Under the pieces are notes generated by a model, which worked only from the letters and a program-made list of their open reading frames with translations, was not told the DNA's origin and did not search any database. From the NCBI RefSeq assembly GCF_001649575.2, contig NC_051452.1, forward strand, positions 4,896,330 to 4,960,329: a DNA stretch of 64,000 nt. The letters run 5' to 3'. Both the position numbers and the translations under genes were made by a program. This document shows, piece by piece, positions 23,940-36,198 of the stretch. Position 1 is the first letter of the stretch. Each line of letters begins with the position of its first letter. Source of the stretch: Kryptolebias marmoratus. Lineage: Eukaryota; Chordata; Actinopteri; Cyprinodontiformes; Rivulidae.

Positions 23940-24650
23940 GAGCCAGCTCTAAATAAATCTTTATCCATGTAGCACCTTCTAAAACCAAAGTGCTTTACAT
24001 GAAAAAACAATAAAAATAAGAATAACAAAACAGAAGCATTAAAATGATGCATTATTCCTGAAAAGGAGGTTTTCAGATTTGATTTAAAGCTCTTCAGAGT
24101 GATCATCATCCTGACTGCAGAGAAGACTGGACCAGAGTCTGAGACCACAGACCTCAGGGCCTAGGACAGTAAGGGGTTAAAGGTCACAGGTTGTTTAAAG
24201 CTTTGTAGACCAGAAGGAGGAGTTTAAACTGAATCCTGCAGGAACTCAGTGTAGAGCAATGAGCACAGGGGTGATGTGATCTCATGAGTCCTGCAGCTCA
24301 GTTCCGGACTAACTTTAAATCAGGAACAGAGGGAGCTGAAGTAGATAATGGAGGGATTTATTTGTGATATTTGTCAACAGGAAGTAGGTGGACTGAAGAA
24401 TGATGCCAGGAGCAAAGATTAACCCCTTAAGTTTAACTCTGAAAATGTGAATCCATCTCTAATCTCAGCCAAACAGCTGGGAAGAACAGAAACATCTGTA
24501 GTGTCATCAGGATCAATGCACAGAAAGATCTGAGAGTCATCAGCATAACGGTGATACAAACACAGCTGACTCTCTGCACCAACTGGGCCAGAACCAAGAA
24601 CACATCCCTGAGGCACCCCACGGGTCAGAGGTGCAGCTATGAGTCACAAC
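23940..24650 (-). mobile_element. L2/Rex1-type LINE reverse-transcriptase fragment
   Basis: Minus-strand frames, with frameshifts, show the RT signatures GVPQGCVLGS and YHRYADDSQIFL (YADD box), then KLLLLVYKALNNL and FKSNLKTSFSG. The end is 'cactttggttttagaagg...' typical of L2/Rex1 3' tails. It is a decayed 5'-truncated copy in the same orientation as sh3yl1. Confidence 0.75.
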
Positions 24651-25269
24651 ATGAATCTTTGTTGATGTAAGACAAGATCCGCCTGATCAATTCTGTCAAA
24701 GGCAGCAAAAATGGAAATGTTATCACACCAAGGTTCATGAGAAAATCATTGACACTGTTTGATGTTCCACTCATGAACACTGAAGGAGGTCTGAGTGTTT
24801 TTATTTAGGTTTAGGTTTTTTGTTGACAATCTGATTCCCTTTCAAATCTAGGTTCAGTTATGAGGAAGTTTTGTTGTTTATGTTGTAACTCTTAAAATAA
24901 AAATACCTTTTTAAAAGTTTGGATCCAGATTCTTGATATACAGAGAAGTTAAAGTTGATATTTGTGAGGACGTAGCAAATAGAGGTGATTCTACTAGACT
25001 CGAGAACCAAGAAAGGTACAAATCTTTAAATGTTCTGTAAGAAGCTTTATTCTCTTTACGTGGAAGAAGGAGGAGATTTCTAGTAGTTTGGAGACATTAA
25101 ATCACAAACCAGGAGTTTAAATTACAACATAAAGTAATAGAACCACGGTGTGGTGTCTGACACCATCTGAAACTATAATTTCTCATTTTTATCAAGCCGG
25201 TTAATTCTTAAAACACTAGTTAACCAATCACAGGCCTCTTAGGATAAGCACAGCTGGACTGCAGCTAAC

Positions 25270-25299
25270 TGACAGCTCGTTAACACTAACGAGCTGTCA
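25270..25299. repeat. Perfect 13-bp stem, 4-base loop inverted repeat
   Basis: TGACAGCTCGTTA, loop ACAC, then TAACGAGCTGTCA: a perfect hairpin inside the probable sh3yl1 first intron. Confidence 0.85.
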
Positions 25300-25545
25300 A
25301 TCAACGGGAGCTGGCATGGCCATGTTTCATTTAAAAAAAATGTAAATCAAAATGATATAATTATATAAACATCCAGGTAAAACTTGAATCAACTTTTTAA
25401 AAATCTAAATAATCTGAGGAATTAAATGGGAACAGAATAAAATGTTTACAAATTAATGTTTTTAAACTTCTGACACAAAAAGAGTCTCCTTTTTCTGAAC
25501 ACATAACTTCCCTTCCTATAAAACTGAAACTCTTCCTTGTTTGTG

Positions 25546-25640
25546 TTTTTTTTTTTTTTTTCTGACGCTTTGATTTGAACTCGTGACCCTCTGAAGGGAC
25601 CCGAACCACCGTTTGGACACCAGCTGACTGAATTAACTTC
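25546..25640 (-). repeat. tRNA-like SINE relic with poly-A tail
   Basis: On the minus strand a tRNA-like block with GTGGTTCGGGTCCC and GAGTTCAAATC (B-box-like) runs into GCGTCAG followed by 16 A. The layout suggests a tRNA(Leu/Ser)-derived retroposon or a decayed tRNA pseudogene. No cloverleaf is intact. Confidence 0.35.
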
Positions 25641-25869
25641 ACAGAAACAAGAAAACTCTGAACTGAGCCTTTGGTTACATCCTGCCGGTGAATCTGTGTG
25701 TTTTAAAGCCGGCAGGCCGGACTGAAACTCACAGGTGTGACTGAGAACAGGTGGAGACCGGAAGTAGACCGGAAACAGCAGAAAATAAAAAAAGAAAGGA
25801 AGAACTTTAAAATGTGACTCCCGTTCAGCTTCGACTTACTTTTCTGTTATTATTGCGTTCTTCTGTGGT

Positions 25870-26170
25870 CGTTTACCTGCCGACAGGTGAACTGCGGGGC
25901 GTTCTCTTCACTTCCGCTTCACCTGACTGCGGCAGCCGGAAATGGCGCAACCTGAACTACGTCAGAGGCGCAGTAAGTGGCGACACCTGCTCAGGTGGAG
26001 GCAGGTGCTCATTAATACAGGTGCTACCAGCTAAAGCGGCCGTGTTGCAACGCAGACAGCCGCCGCGCGCGCGCGCGTGCTCACCTGCAGGAGGTTCTGA
26101 CAGCCGGGCGCGTTCCCGCGTCCCGGCGGTGGTTCAGCCGGGCGCGTTCACGTTTACAGCCTTTCTCCCC
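25870..26170 (-). promoter_or_regulatory. sh3yl1: Probable sh3yl1 promoter / first exon
   Basis: A GC- and CpG-rich island stands in AT-rich surroundings, upstream of sh3yl1. On the minus strand it holds GCGCCATTTCCGGC and GCGGAAGTG (YY1- and ETS-like). The GCGGAA|GTGAAG junction at 25911/25912 would supply the A of a split start codon. A (CG)7 run lies at 26064-26077. No TATA box is seen. The exact exon is inferred. Confidence 0.5.
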
Positions 26171-26343
26171 TGAGTTCAGTCTTTCAGGCACAAACAGTAC
26201 ATTTTATTTATAAATATCAATGAAAGTGTAAAAGTTTTAAATGGATACAACCAAACAGATTATTTTAAAAATACCTGAAAATAAAATAAGAAATACAACC
26301 AGAATATTAAAAGTAATATAAATAAAGGCAGAAAAGTCCTGTT

Positions 26344-27020
26344 TTAAACATTAAACAAGAACATTTCAAGCATTATAGCTGAGAGACATGTCTCTCCATC
26401 ATGTCTCCTCCCAGTTGGACATCCCTGGAACACCTCCCTAAGGAGGCGTCCAGGAGGCATCCTCACCAGATGCCTGAACCACCTCAGCTGGCTCCTCTCC
26501 ATGTGGAGGAGCAGTGGCTCTATAACTGAACTTCTCACTCCTTCCAGCTGCCTGTATCCATGATCTCCTTCTTTCTGTCACTACCCAAAGTTCATGACCA
26601 CAGGTGAGGGCAGGAACGTAGACCGACCCGTAAACAGAGACTTTTATCTTGCAGCTCAGCTCCCTCTGCACCACAACGGACCGGTACAGAGTCCACAAGA
26701 CTGCAGAAGCTTCACCGACCCGTCTGTTGACCTCACGCTCCATTCTTCCTGAGATACTTCAACTCCTCACTCCCAACCCGGAGACATCCGTCCACCCTTT
26801 TCCATCTGAGGACCATGGCCTCAGAGTTGGAGGTGATGATCTTCATCTCAGCTGTGAACCGCTCCAGTGAGAGCTGGAGATCACAGCAGGATGACGCCAG
26901 CAGCACCACATCATCTGCAAATAGCAGAGATGAACCCCTGAGGCCTCCAGGTGAGGTGATGACTTCTTCATCTCAGACTCCCCAGCCTCAGCTTCCCCAT
27001 GAAGACGTGTTGGTGGGTCC
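26344..27020 (-). mobile_element. Non-LTR retrotransposon fragment (RT C-terminal end)
   Basis: Minus-strand frames give EREVNRRVGEASAVLWTLY, VYVPALTCGHELWVVTERRR and ERSQLRWFRHLVRMPPGRL, plus CPTGRR, all recognised from fish LINE 3' coding ends. Several frameshifts and stops show that it is dead. It lies just upstream of the sh3yl1 promoter. Confidence 0.75.
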
Positions 27021-29890
27021 ATAAAAGTCTAAAAAATATTAAATCAAAATACTAAATATAAAAGCATGAAATTTTAGAAGTTGATAAAAAAGATTTAAGA
27101 TTAATATAAAATTTTGAACAGTTAAAGATTTGGAAAAATGTCTGTTTTTTATCTACAAAATAATAATTTAATAAGTCAATATATGTAAATATTTAAATAT
27201 TCACAGGAAAAAAAATATTAAAAATATTCAGAAAATTATAACTTGTTGAAAAAAAAAACAAACATAATTGACAAGTATTCAAAGTTTCCTAATCAATAAT
27301 TTATGAACATAAAACTGAAAATATACAAATTATTTTAATGATTAATTTAATATTAAACTTAAATCACATCTGAACAATGAAAAATGAAAAAGAATCATGT
27401 AAAGATGTTGTAACATTACATTTAAAAATATTTAATTCTCTTGTTTTTCTTTTGCTCCTCTCGTCTTCGTCTCTTGTATTTTTCTCTCGTTCCTTTAACT
27501 TTTCACCGTCTCTTCTCTTTAAATAACTTTCTGAATAAACACGTCTTTGTCTGCAGCCGTTTGTCTCCGATGTGTTTCCATTTTAAGCGTATTTGTTTGA
27601 GGCCACCCAAACTCCAGACACGCGTCCAGGCCTCCGACTCCCCCAGGAATCCAGCGCTTCGAGTCATTTTTCACCTCCTGAATCCCTCAATGGATCTTAG
27701 TTTCTTCACAGACTGTCTCTGGCTGATGAGTCCTCATGACTGTCCCCTGGAGTCCTTCTTTGTCCACACCAAGTTGTCCTCTTTGTCCTGTTTTTTTCTT
27801 TTTTAAAGATTTTGAGTCATTCTTTCAAGTCTTTCAGTTCTCCAAGTGTCCCCTTAAAGAGCCCCCTTTTCAAACCGGTCCTCTGTCCTCTGTCCTCTTG
27901 GAAGTCCACCAGGTCTCCTGGAGTTCTCTTCATGTCTTCTGGTCCTGTCTGACTCTACGAGGCCTTCTTTTCCAAGTCCAAGTCCTCTGCTTGTGCTCCA
28001 CTTTTCATTTCATTTCTCAACTTTCTGAATCCTTCAAGTCTAATTCTCCTCGTCCTCACACAGTTAGGTTTTGTTACCTTTAGCCCTAAAGTCTCTCAGT
28101 CCATTAATCGTGGTCCAAACTGTTAATCAAGTCCAACTTGTCCAACAGAGACCTAAACCTCCCAGACAGGAAGTGATAAACCCACGTCCTCCTGCGTCTC
28201 TTTTAGGCAGATTGGTTGCTGGTTTAAATCTTTGTGGAAACAGACTTTTTGTCATTTTGTCTCTGGGATGATTTTGTGTTGCGTTTTATATCTAATTAGT
28301 TTAGTTTTATTTTCTGATTATTTTGTATTTCTTTACGTAGCTCACATTGTTCATTATGTTTCTCATTTTATCATTTTAAATGTCATTTTAGGACCTGCTT
28401 TTTAAGATTTGTGTTTGTTTAGTTTGGTCATATTTTCTTTTGCATCTAAATTCACTTTGTATTTTATTTTTATGACCAGCCTTTTTGTGATATTTTGTGT
28501 TACTTTATTTTTTTTTTTTTTTTATTGTCCTTATCATGGCTGCTTCTTGCTCCCTTTGAGCCTTGTCTTTTTATGTCTATGCTAGTTTTGTGGAACATTT
28601 ATTGTAACTAGAGTAATTTTATTTGTCATCAAACTTGTCCACTCTCTTTCCCAGTTATTCATTGTTCCTGTTATCTGAACCTCTGTGAGTTTTGTTTAAT
28701 TCTTCTCATTTGTAACTATTTTTCACGTCAGCCCAGTTCCTCAGTTCTCTGTAAATCCTCTTTACTCTCAGAGAACTGCGAGGAACATTTTTACATCAGA
28801 TGTAAAAACAGCCCGCTGAGTGTGAGAGATCAGATCGCAGCACAACTGTAACAATTAGTGACAGATAATTAACGAACTTCTGTTAGACGCACCTGCCCAC
28901 GCCTCTGAGCTGTCAATCAAACACGTGCTCCCAGGTATGCAAACCGTGTTGTCTGCATCCGTCCGTGCCTTCAATAAGAGCTGGAATGTGTTTATTTTAA
29001 AAATCTAGATGTAAAAGTGTGGGTTTGTGTGTAAAGACGGTAGCAGACCTGGCTGAGATTCAGCTATAATTCATCACAGCTTAGTCATTACCTGCCACAG
29101 CTGTTAGTCACCTCATTGCTCTTCTTCTTCTTTTGTTTCTGCTCAGATAACTGCACCCTTACTGACCTCCCAGCAACGCTGTTTAGTGCAACTATAAATG
29201 TTAAAGGTAACACCTGAAAGCTAAGGCATTCATAGGAGCAACATCCCAGAGGTGTTTTAGACACTTTTGCTCAAGAAATTAAACTGTCTGTCTTTCAAAA
29301 GATTCCAATTTAATTAGTGCATAAATAGGATGACCTTGAAATGATGCAGAGGAGGTAATAGGTTAAGAATGAGCGGATGGAAAATAGGTTAAAGCAGAGC
29401 GATGCAGCTCTGTGCACGGTCATGAGGGCTGTGAGAATGCAGCATTTCTGTCAGAGATATCACATGAAAAACAAAAAAGTCTGATTCCCAAACCTTTGCT
29501 GAACTTTGCAGTAGTCATCTGGAAATCAGGCGCTTCCGTCTGAGAGACAGAAACCTCATCTGAACTGCCTCAAAGCAAGAACCCAACCATGGCTAAGAGC
29601 TGCCCGATAGCCTGCAGAGTCTGGAGTTCACTTCAGTTTCCTTACAGATGATACAGCTGTTCAAAGGGAGAAAGACGAGAAGTGCATGTTTTTACGATCC
29701 GTTTTATATTTTGCAAGAAAAGACTTTGTTTTTGTCAGAAATGATGACAAACAGCCAGAAGCCAAGTGACAAAAAAAAGCATTTTTTAATAAAACATTCA
29801 ACAAACAGCTGTTTTCCTTCTCAGTACTCCACAAAATGAAATTTATAAAAGTATGAAGTATGTTTCCAAAATTACATTAGCACTATTTCC
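27021..29890. other. Intergenic: AT-rich block then pyrimidine-rich degenerate repeats
   Basis: 27030-27430 is very AT-rich. 27440-28080 is C/T-rich with recurring GTCCTC and CAAGTCC phrases. 28260-28530 has ATTTTGTGT/TCATTTT phrases and a poly-T run at 28508-28523. 28540-29890 shows nothing I recognise. Long open frames here are low-complexity. Confidence 0.5.
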
Positions 29891-29896
29891 CTGACA

Positions 29897-30690
29897 TATA
29901 CACTATATGACCAAAAGTATTCACTCGCCTCCTTCATTTAACCTGTTAATCCACAGGGTTTAATCTGCTGTTGGCCCACTCTGCTTCTATAACAGCTGCA
30001 GCTCCTCTGGGAAGGTTTTCCACAGGTTGAGGAGAGTTTCTGGGAGTTTTGGACCATTCTTCAGACCCTGATGTTGGACAGAAGGCTCTCAGTCTCTGCT
30101 CTGATTCTGTTGGGTTCAGGACACGATTCTGTGCAGGACGGTCTTTGTGGACCTTGCTTTGTGCTCTGGTGCTCAGCCATGTTGGAACAGGAAGTGGCCG
30201 TCCCCGAACTGTTCCCACAAAGTTGGGAGCAGGAAAATGTCCAAAATGTCTTGGTGAGCTGAAGCATTAAGAGCCTAACTCCTGAAGAACAAGCCCACGC
30301 CATGATCCTCCCTCCACCATGCTTCACACTCGGCTCATTGCAGTCAGACGAGAACCGTTCTCCTGGCAGCAGCCGAACCCAGACTGGTCCCTCCAGAGGA
30401 CACGTCTCCACTGCTCCACAGGCCAGTGGCGGCTTGTTTTACTCCACAGCCTCTGACTCTTTGCTCTCGGTGATGGAAGGCTTGGATCAGCTGTTGCCAT
30501 GGAGACCCATACCATGAAGCTCTCTCCTCTCTGTTCCTGAGCTGATCTGAAGGAAACATGGAGTCTGGAGGTCTGCAGAACGTTGGTGACCTCTAAGCCC
30601 ACTCTGGACTTCACTGAGCTCCTGAGAGCGACCCATTCTTTCAGTGATGGTTGTAGAAGCAGTCTGCATGCTTAGACACAGGACCACAAA
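29897..30690 (-). pseudogene. Tc1-like transposon, decayed transposase
   Basis: The left end CACTATATGACCAAAAGTAT (29901-29920) is a terminal sequence seen in fish Tc1-like elements. Minus-strand frames contain HWPVEQWRRVLWRDQSGFG and PSVKHGGGRIMAWACSSG, the DDE-transposase neighbourhood. Frameshifts break it into at least three frames. The opposite terminal repeat is missing near 30690. Confidence 0.75.
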
Positions 30691-32100
30691 TGATCCTAAA
30701 CCAATTTAAAAACATCTCAATCTACTGAGTAAAAAACACACCAATTTATCAAAAACAGACAGGATAAAACAAACAAACAACTAAATAAAGATAAAAATAC
30801 TTTAAAAAGCCTAAATCAACCACAAAGTGATATAAAAAGACAAAATGATTATTAGGAGAAGGGAGGAACAAACTGTCATAAAACAATACAAGTATTTATT
30901 GTATGTTTATGGCTTCTGTTTGTGGTCATGTTAAATTAAAAGACTCTGGTTCAGACCCTGTTAGTTTCTCTGACTGAGACCCTGACTTAAAATTTAACTA
31001 AGATCCAGAACCTGCCTTAAACTCTGACCTTTACCATAATAATTCCCAAGATGCTGATGTAGGCTTATGACTACAGCGCTGACTGAGACCCTGACATCTA
31101 GCTGGTCTCTGCTCAGGTTTTGGATCTCCAGTGAGCGATGAAAACCTGCAGGAGTCCTGGCCTCAGCTGACGCTCTGTTTCTGTGTGATCTTTGCCAAAA
31201 ACACAGCAGAGCTGGTCGGACTGCAAACACACAAACACACACACCTTTGGCAGTTTACCTAATTATAATAAAATGACTGAGAAGTGATTGCACATCAAGG
31301 AAAAGACAGAGACAAACTGGTTACCAGCTTGTTAAATGATTTACTCTGCAGCTATTATTAGTCCAGCCGTGTGTTTGTTTCTTATAAAGTTACTGTGGTG
31401 AAACTACAATCAAATGCATCTCTTTTTCCTGCTTTAAATCATCTGTAAACATGAAAAATGAGCCCGATTGCTCCTTATTTACATGTTTGCAACATTTTAG
31501 TCAACACTGCAGGTGGAGGCGGCGGCGGCGGCGGAGGAGGAGGAGGAGTGTGTTGGCGTGTGTGAGAAAGGCTGAAGGTTCGCTCTGACAGGAAATATTC
31601 ATTTTAAATCTGAAACTGTCCAGGAGCCAAAGTCAACAGACCTGCAATGCAGCTCACCCTGTCAGAAACAAACAGCTCCAGCAGCAGCTGCTCGCAGCTC
31701 GGATCATTTCCAGCCGTCTCGGCCTCACCCACAGGAATGAACACACCATGAAGGGCTGATTGGACCCACTGGGGAGGCGAGACCGGGGGCCAGATCACTT
31801 GAGTTGTTGACAGATGACAAAATGGATGCAGAAATTCTTAAAGACATGTGAGGAAAGACTGACTCATAGCAGAAATAAAGATAAGGAGACCACAAATAAT
31901 GAATTAGTCAAATAAAAAGATGGAAAGTTAAAGGTCCAGCATTCTTTGAAGGAACATGTAATAATCTCCCACCATCTTTCATGCTGAATTTCAGACTGAG
32001 ATCTTATTATGGTGAGAAATGACAGAGTTCTAGCTGTTCTGGTCAAACCTTGAATGCGTGACCTCATGCAGTAATACAGGATGTCACACTCACAGTGTGT
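30691..32100. other. Intergenic with GGC/GGA triplet run
   Basis: It holds a degenerate AAAGACAAAATGA field (30760-30860) and a short (GGC)n(GGA)n tract at 31513-31548 that is not part of any recognisable exon. Nothing else is assigned. Confidence 0.45.
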
Positions 32101-32250
32101 GTTAATGACTCTCAGCTCCTACCACACCAAATCTTAGCTCGATGTCTGTGAAACTGACTGACTTGTAGCCATTTTTGTGATTGCTAAGGCCGATTAACTG
32201 TGGCAGCCATCTTGAATTGGGTTGAGTCCAAAAGGGAATCAGTTGTAGAT
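32101..32250 (+). repeat. 'TTAATGACTCTCAGCTCCTACC' dispersed repeat, copy 2
   Basis: Shares 'gttaatgactctcagct' and 'gccatcttgaattgggtt' with copy 1 at 21050. It is followed by a LINE-tail-like 'ccaaagtgctttacaaatta' at about 32290. Confidence 0.6.
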
Positions 32251-32519
32251 GTATCCACATCAATTCATTTATAGCACATATAACATTAACCAAAGTGCTT
32301 TACAAATTAGATAGGATTAAATGAAACACAAAAATACATCATAAAACTATCAGCTACATAGTACCGTCTGCTGATTACCTTTTGAAACTTTAATAAAATC
32401 CAACTAAAGTGGCAAAACATTATCGTCAGAGAGAGGCAAAGAGAAAAATACTGTTAAAGATAACCCATATTAAATCTAAACTAGAGTTTGACTAAATTTA
32501 GTTGAGATTTAACATCAGT

Positions 32520-33350
32520 TTTCTCCAACAGAGGGTTTGTGTTTGCCTCAGAGCGGTGAAGAACCCGGGCAGCAGGTGTCGTCTTCAGTCTCTCCCATCT
32601 CACCTGCTGAAGCTTGGAGCACCTTCAGAGAGCTCACAGGTGTCCTGGTGGCCTCTCTCCTTGTCCTCCTTCCTCACGCTCAGTTGGTGAGGTCGGCCTT
32701 TTGTTGGTAGATTTACACATGTCCTATATTCCTTCCATCTCCTGATGAAGGTTTAACATCCAGGGAAGGTTTGGGATCCATCCCCTGACTTTAATGATGA
32801 TCTGAGTTGAATTAGAAGTTTTATTTACCTGGTAATTGTTACGGCTGCAGGGGTCTTTGCCCATTGTTTGTTTTCCTTGCAGGATTCTGAAGACAGGCCT
32901 CCTGCAGGTGTTGTCTTGATTGGTGCTCTGCGACTTTAAAGCTGCGGTGCAGCCGAAGGGAGAGGCTTTTCTCTCTCCCTCTGAACCCAGCTGGTTTGGT
33001 TTTTATTTGGTGGTTGAGTTTTGTCAGGTTTGTTTGGGTCTTTTGCTTGATTTGGTTAATTCTGGGTTTTGTATTAATTTATTTTGGTTCCTTTTGCAGG
33101 TATTTCCTCTTTCAGGTCTAATTTCTGCAGAATAATTTAATACATTTATTTTTCTTTACGTTAGTAAATCCTTGTGTGGTCTCCTTTAATGTTACCCCAC
33201 CAAACGGTAACATAATACACTGTAGAAAGGTGATTTCACTTTGAATTATTTTGTAAAGAAGGCCAGTTTATACTGACCATGACTGATTTATGAGAGCAAT
33301 AAAAACAAAACATCCAAGGGGGTGAATACTTTTTATAGGCACTGTATAAA
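32520..33350 (+). mobile_element. Old DNA transposon remnant split by a solo LTR
   Basis: The right end 'gaatactttttataggcact' (about 33325-33345) is a Tc1/mariner-like terminal sequence. Internal sequence at 32640-32760 resembles the body of such fish elements. The left terminus is not found. A 376-bp LTR interrupts it at 32837-33212. Confidence 0.5.
32837..33212 (+). mobile_element. Solo LTR (gypsy-like), 376 bp
   Basis: It starts TGTTACGG and ends CGGTAACA (TG...CA ends, with short imperfect inverted ends) and is flanked by a TAAT duplication at 32833-32836 and 33213-33216. No second LTR or coding region lies nearby, so it is a solo LTR left by recombination. Orientation is assumed. Confidence 0.65.
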
Positions 33351-35145
33351 GAGGTAAAATACAAACATTTAAAATATTCAGTTTAATGTGAGCAAGAAGA
33401 CCACACAAACTGACATGACCACAAGGACCCCAAAGAGTCCCCAAATAACCACCAGCTGCAGACTTCAGCCCTGACATTGATCTGTCTGACCTTTGACCTT
33501 TGCTCATGCATCTCAGCCATCTGCAGGGCTTTTAAAATAAGGTTCAAATCAAGCTTCTTCACAAGGTTGCAACGATTATGAAGAATTTAACAAAGATGTC
33601 ACCACATTTCCAACCAGTTTGTCAATCAGCTGGCCTCGCCGCAAGGAATTCCTCTGACACCACGGCGGGGAAACCCCACAAAGACACGGCGTCATCGTCA
33701 AATACTGATGAAGATGATTCCCCCGTTTGTCACAACCAGCTTCAAAAGATCCTCAAACCATCCGATTCAGTCCATAACCAACCAGAAGAAAACAAAGTGC
33801 AACAATAGTCACTTAAAAAAAACAAAAATATATCAAATGTGTATTTTTATTCCTCTTTCAGTATGTACATATTGCACGATGGGTGGCAGCTTTAACATTA
33901 TAAATATACTGAAATATAATTATAGTAACAGCAACCATTAAATACACTCAGTATTCGTTTCCTCCTACGGCTAAAAACAGTATATAAAACACAGTGAGTG
34001 GTCCATCGACTAAAATGAACGAAACCCTGAAAAAAAGCCACTCCAGGATTGTTTCCAAAGCAGCAGTCCACCTCCAGAAATCATCGGTAGGAACCAGAAT
34101 TACTGCTTTTAAATGGGAAGCTGCTCTTCTGTTGCTGTGGATTTGATGCAGTGCACTGAAGAACAAAGTCCTGGAGTCAACAAGAGCTCAGGTGAGTTCT
34201 TTGTGGTTTGTGACGACAGAAGTCTGCAGAAGTCGTTAAATTAGCAGGTCGAGTCCTTCCAAACGGAGGGAAAACTGTCTTTCCAGGAAGATGTTGGTTC
34301 GTTCTTTGGTTGACGGTCAATATCAAGTTTTTTTTGGTATAAAAACTTTTGCAGCTGCTGGTTTTCAGAGGGGATGAACATGGATTGAAGGGGAACACTT
34401 CCTGTCATGTTGTCCCCACTTCTTGTCATGTTGTCCCCACTTCCTGTCCAGAGTCTGCAGAGCAGAGACAGAAGTGTTTAGTCAAACCCATCGAGGAACT
34501 GAAGGAACAACCCTGGCCTTCAGCAGGTCCATGAAGTTACCTCTGAAAGGTACAAACAACAACAACAAGAACAAAATGAAGCCAAACAACCAAAGCTGCA
34601 GGAACAAGATTTCACAGGTTTACCAGTTTGGTGTTCTGGAGGTCTACAGAAACTAAAAGGTCCACAGTGTTTTAATATTAAACCAAATAACAGGTTCTCC
34701 TGGTTCCACATGCAACGGATTTTACTCAAGTCTTGCTGGTTGTGAGAACTCCAGACTCCAACTGTTCTCGATTGTTCTGCAGGTTCTACTTCTCCAACAA
34801 AGCACTGGGAACATTGGGACTTAATGTGTTTTAATTAAATATCACCTTTTACCATTAAAGGCTTTTTCAAAAAAGCTTCAGTAAAGTTATTTATTTTTTA
34901 TGAACAAGCAGGAACAAGTTTAAGCTTTCAAGTCAAGGTCTGTGGCACCACAACAAACATCAGTTCTTCTCACTTCAGTACTTCCACCATTAGTGTCTCA
35001 ACAAGTAAAACTAAAACTACTAAATGTTTCCTGAAAATGCAAACAACACCAGTCTGACATATAAATTTGTATTTTAGCTCCAACAGGATGTTTCCCAAAG
35101 AGCAGATAAATGATGATGCATCTCTCAGGTCTTTGTGTCTTTATT

Positions 35146-35182
<37 letters not shown>

Positions 35183-36198
35183 ACATGACTTTCAGATGCC
35201 ATTCATCACTTAGAGAGTTTTAGGCCTAACACATTTTTTCACATCTAGTTTTTTAACTCTTTTAAAGGATACAGGAATCACCTTGTTGGAGCTAAAATCT
35301 TTCAGTCAAACTGGGTTTTTATGTCAACAAATTGTGTGTCTGAAACGGCTGACGGTACCAAAGTGCCTACAGATCCACTTTAACAGTCTCTTTGCGAAGT
35401 GTTGATACAACACAACAACCTGTTGGAAAAAGGTCAATCATTTCATGACCAACAGGTCATCTTCAGGGTTCATCCGTCAACTGATTTAATTTCCTCCCTC
35501 CACTCTGGAATATTTTCACATGCTTTGGTTTTAAATTTAGATTTTTCCTCTGATTTACAGTCATGATATGACCTCTTATTTCCCTCAGGTGGGAGGATAA
35601 AGACACCTTGAATCTCAGTGTTTTCAGCTCTATGAATTGCACAGACTCTACTGGTTCCTTAACATTTTAATTTTGTCGGATCGTTGTGTGTGTTGAGCCC
35701 CCAGGCCTCCGTAGAGTTTTAGCTGAGTCAAACAGGACAGGAATAAAAACAAGCCTTTGCATCTTCAGGTTCCTCAGTTAGAGGCAGTTTCCGTCTCAGG
35801 CTCTGCTAATAATGTTCACATTGTGCTGAAGATGTTTTTGTTCTCCGTCTGTGGTCTTGTGGTCTCTGTTGAAGGAGCTGTTGGCCTACAGGCATGTCAG
35901 ATAAAGATGTTCTCCCATCTTTGAGCTGCTTTGTGGTGAGCCTTTTATAACTTTGTGAAATGCCAAAAATGTTCTGACTTCAGAATTTGGAGCCCAATGC
36001 TTTAAAGGTTCCTGTTTGATTTGATTCTTTGTCAAGAATAACTGAGATTTGGTTTCACCTCCACTGATCTCTACATCTGTCAGTGAGATGATGTGCAGCT
36101 ACAACTCATCCCAGGAAGTCTGCGGTGGCATGGATGTATATTTTGCTCTGTGTACGTGAACGTCAGTGTTCGTGCTCAGTCTTACCGCTCGTCTCTGT
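33351..36198. other. Downstream of alkal2, mostly unassigned
   Basis: Contains a 21-bp repeat of ACTTCCTGTCATGTTGTCCCC, about 2.3 copies (34398-34449), and a (GT)16 run at 35149-35180. Part of it may be the alkal2 3' UTR (minus strand); a possible poly(A) signal is TTTATT at 35140-35145. No other gene is seen. Confidence 0.45.

Larger units (their letters stand above)
23505..25911 (-). other. Likely sh3yl1 intron 1 (LINE, tRNA-like relic, hairpin)
   Basis: This region lies between the first long coding exon and the GC-rich promoter candidate. It contains an L2/Rex-like LINE fragment (23940-24650), a perfect 13-bp hairpin (25270-25299) and a tRNA-like sequence with poly-A (25546-25640). Confidence 0.5.

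Noticed and set aside
25557..25640. Functional tRNA gene on -
   Set aside because: B-box-like words but no closing acceptor stem or clear anticodon arm; the poly-A tail marks a retroposon relic.
31513..31548. GGC/GGA triplet run as a 5' UTR expansion-type repeat
   Set aside because: No gene, CpG island or splice signal around it.
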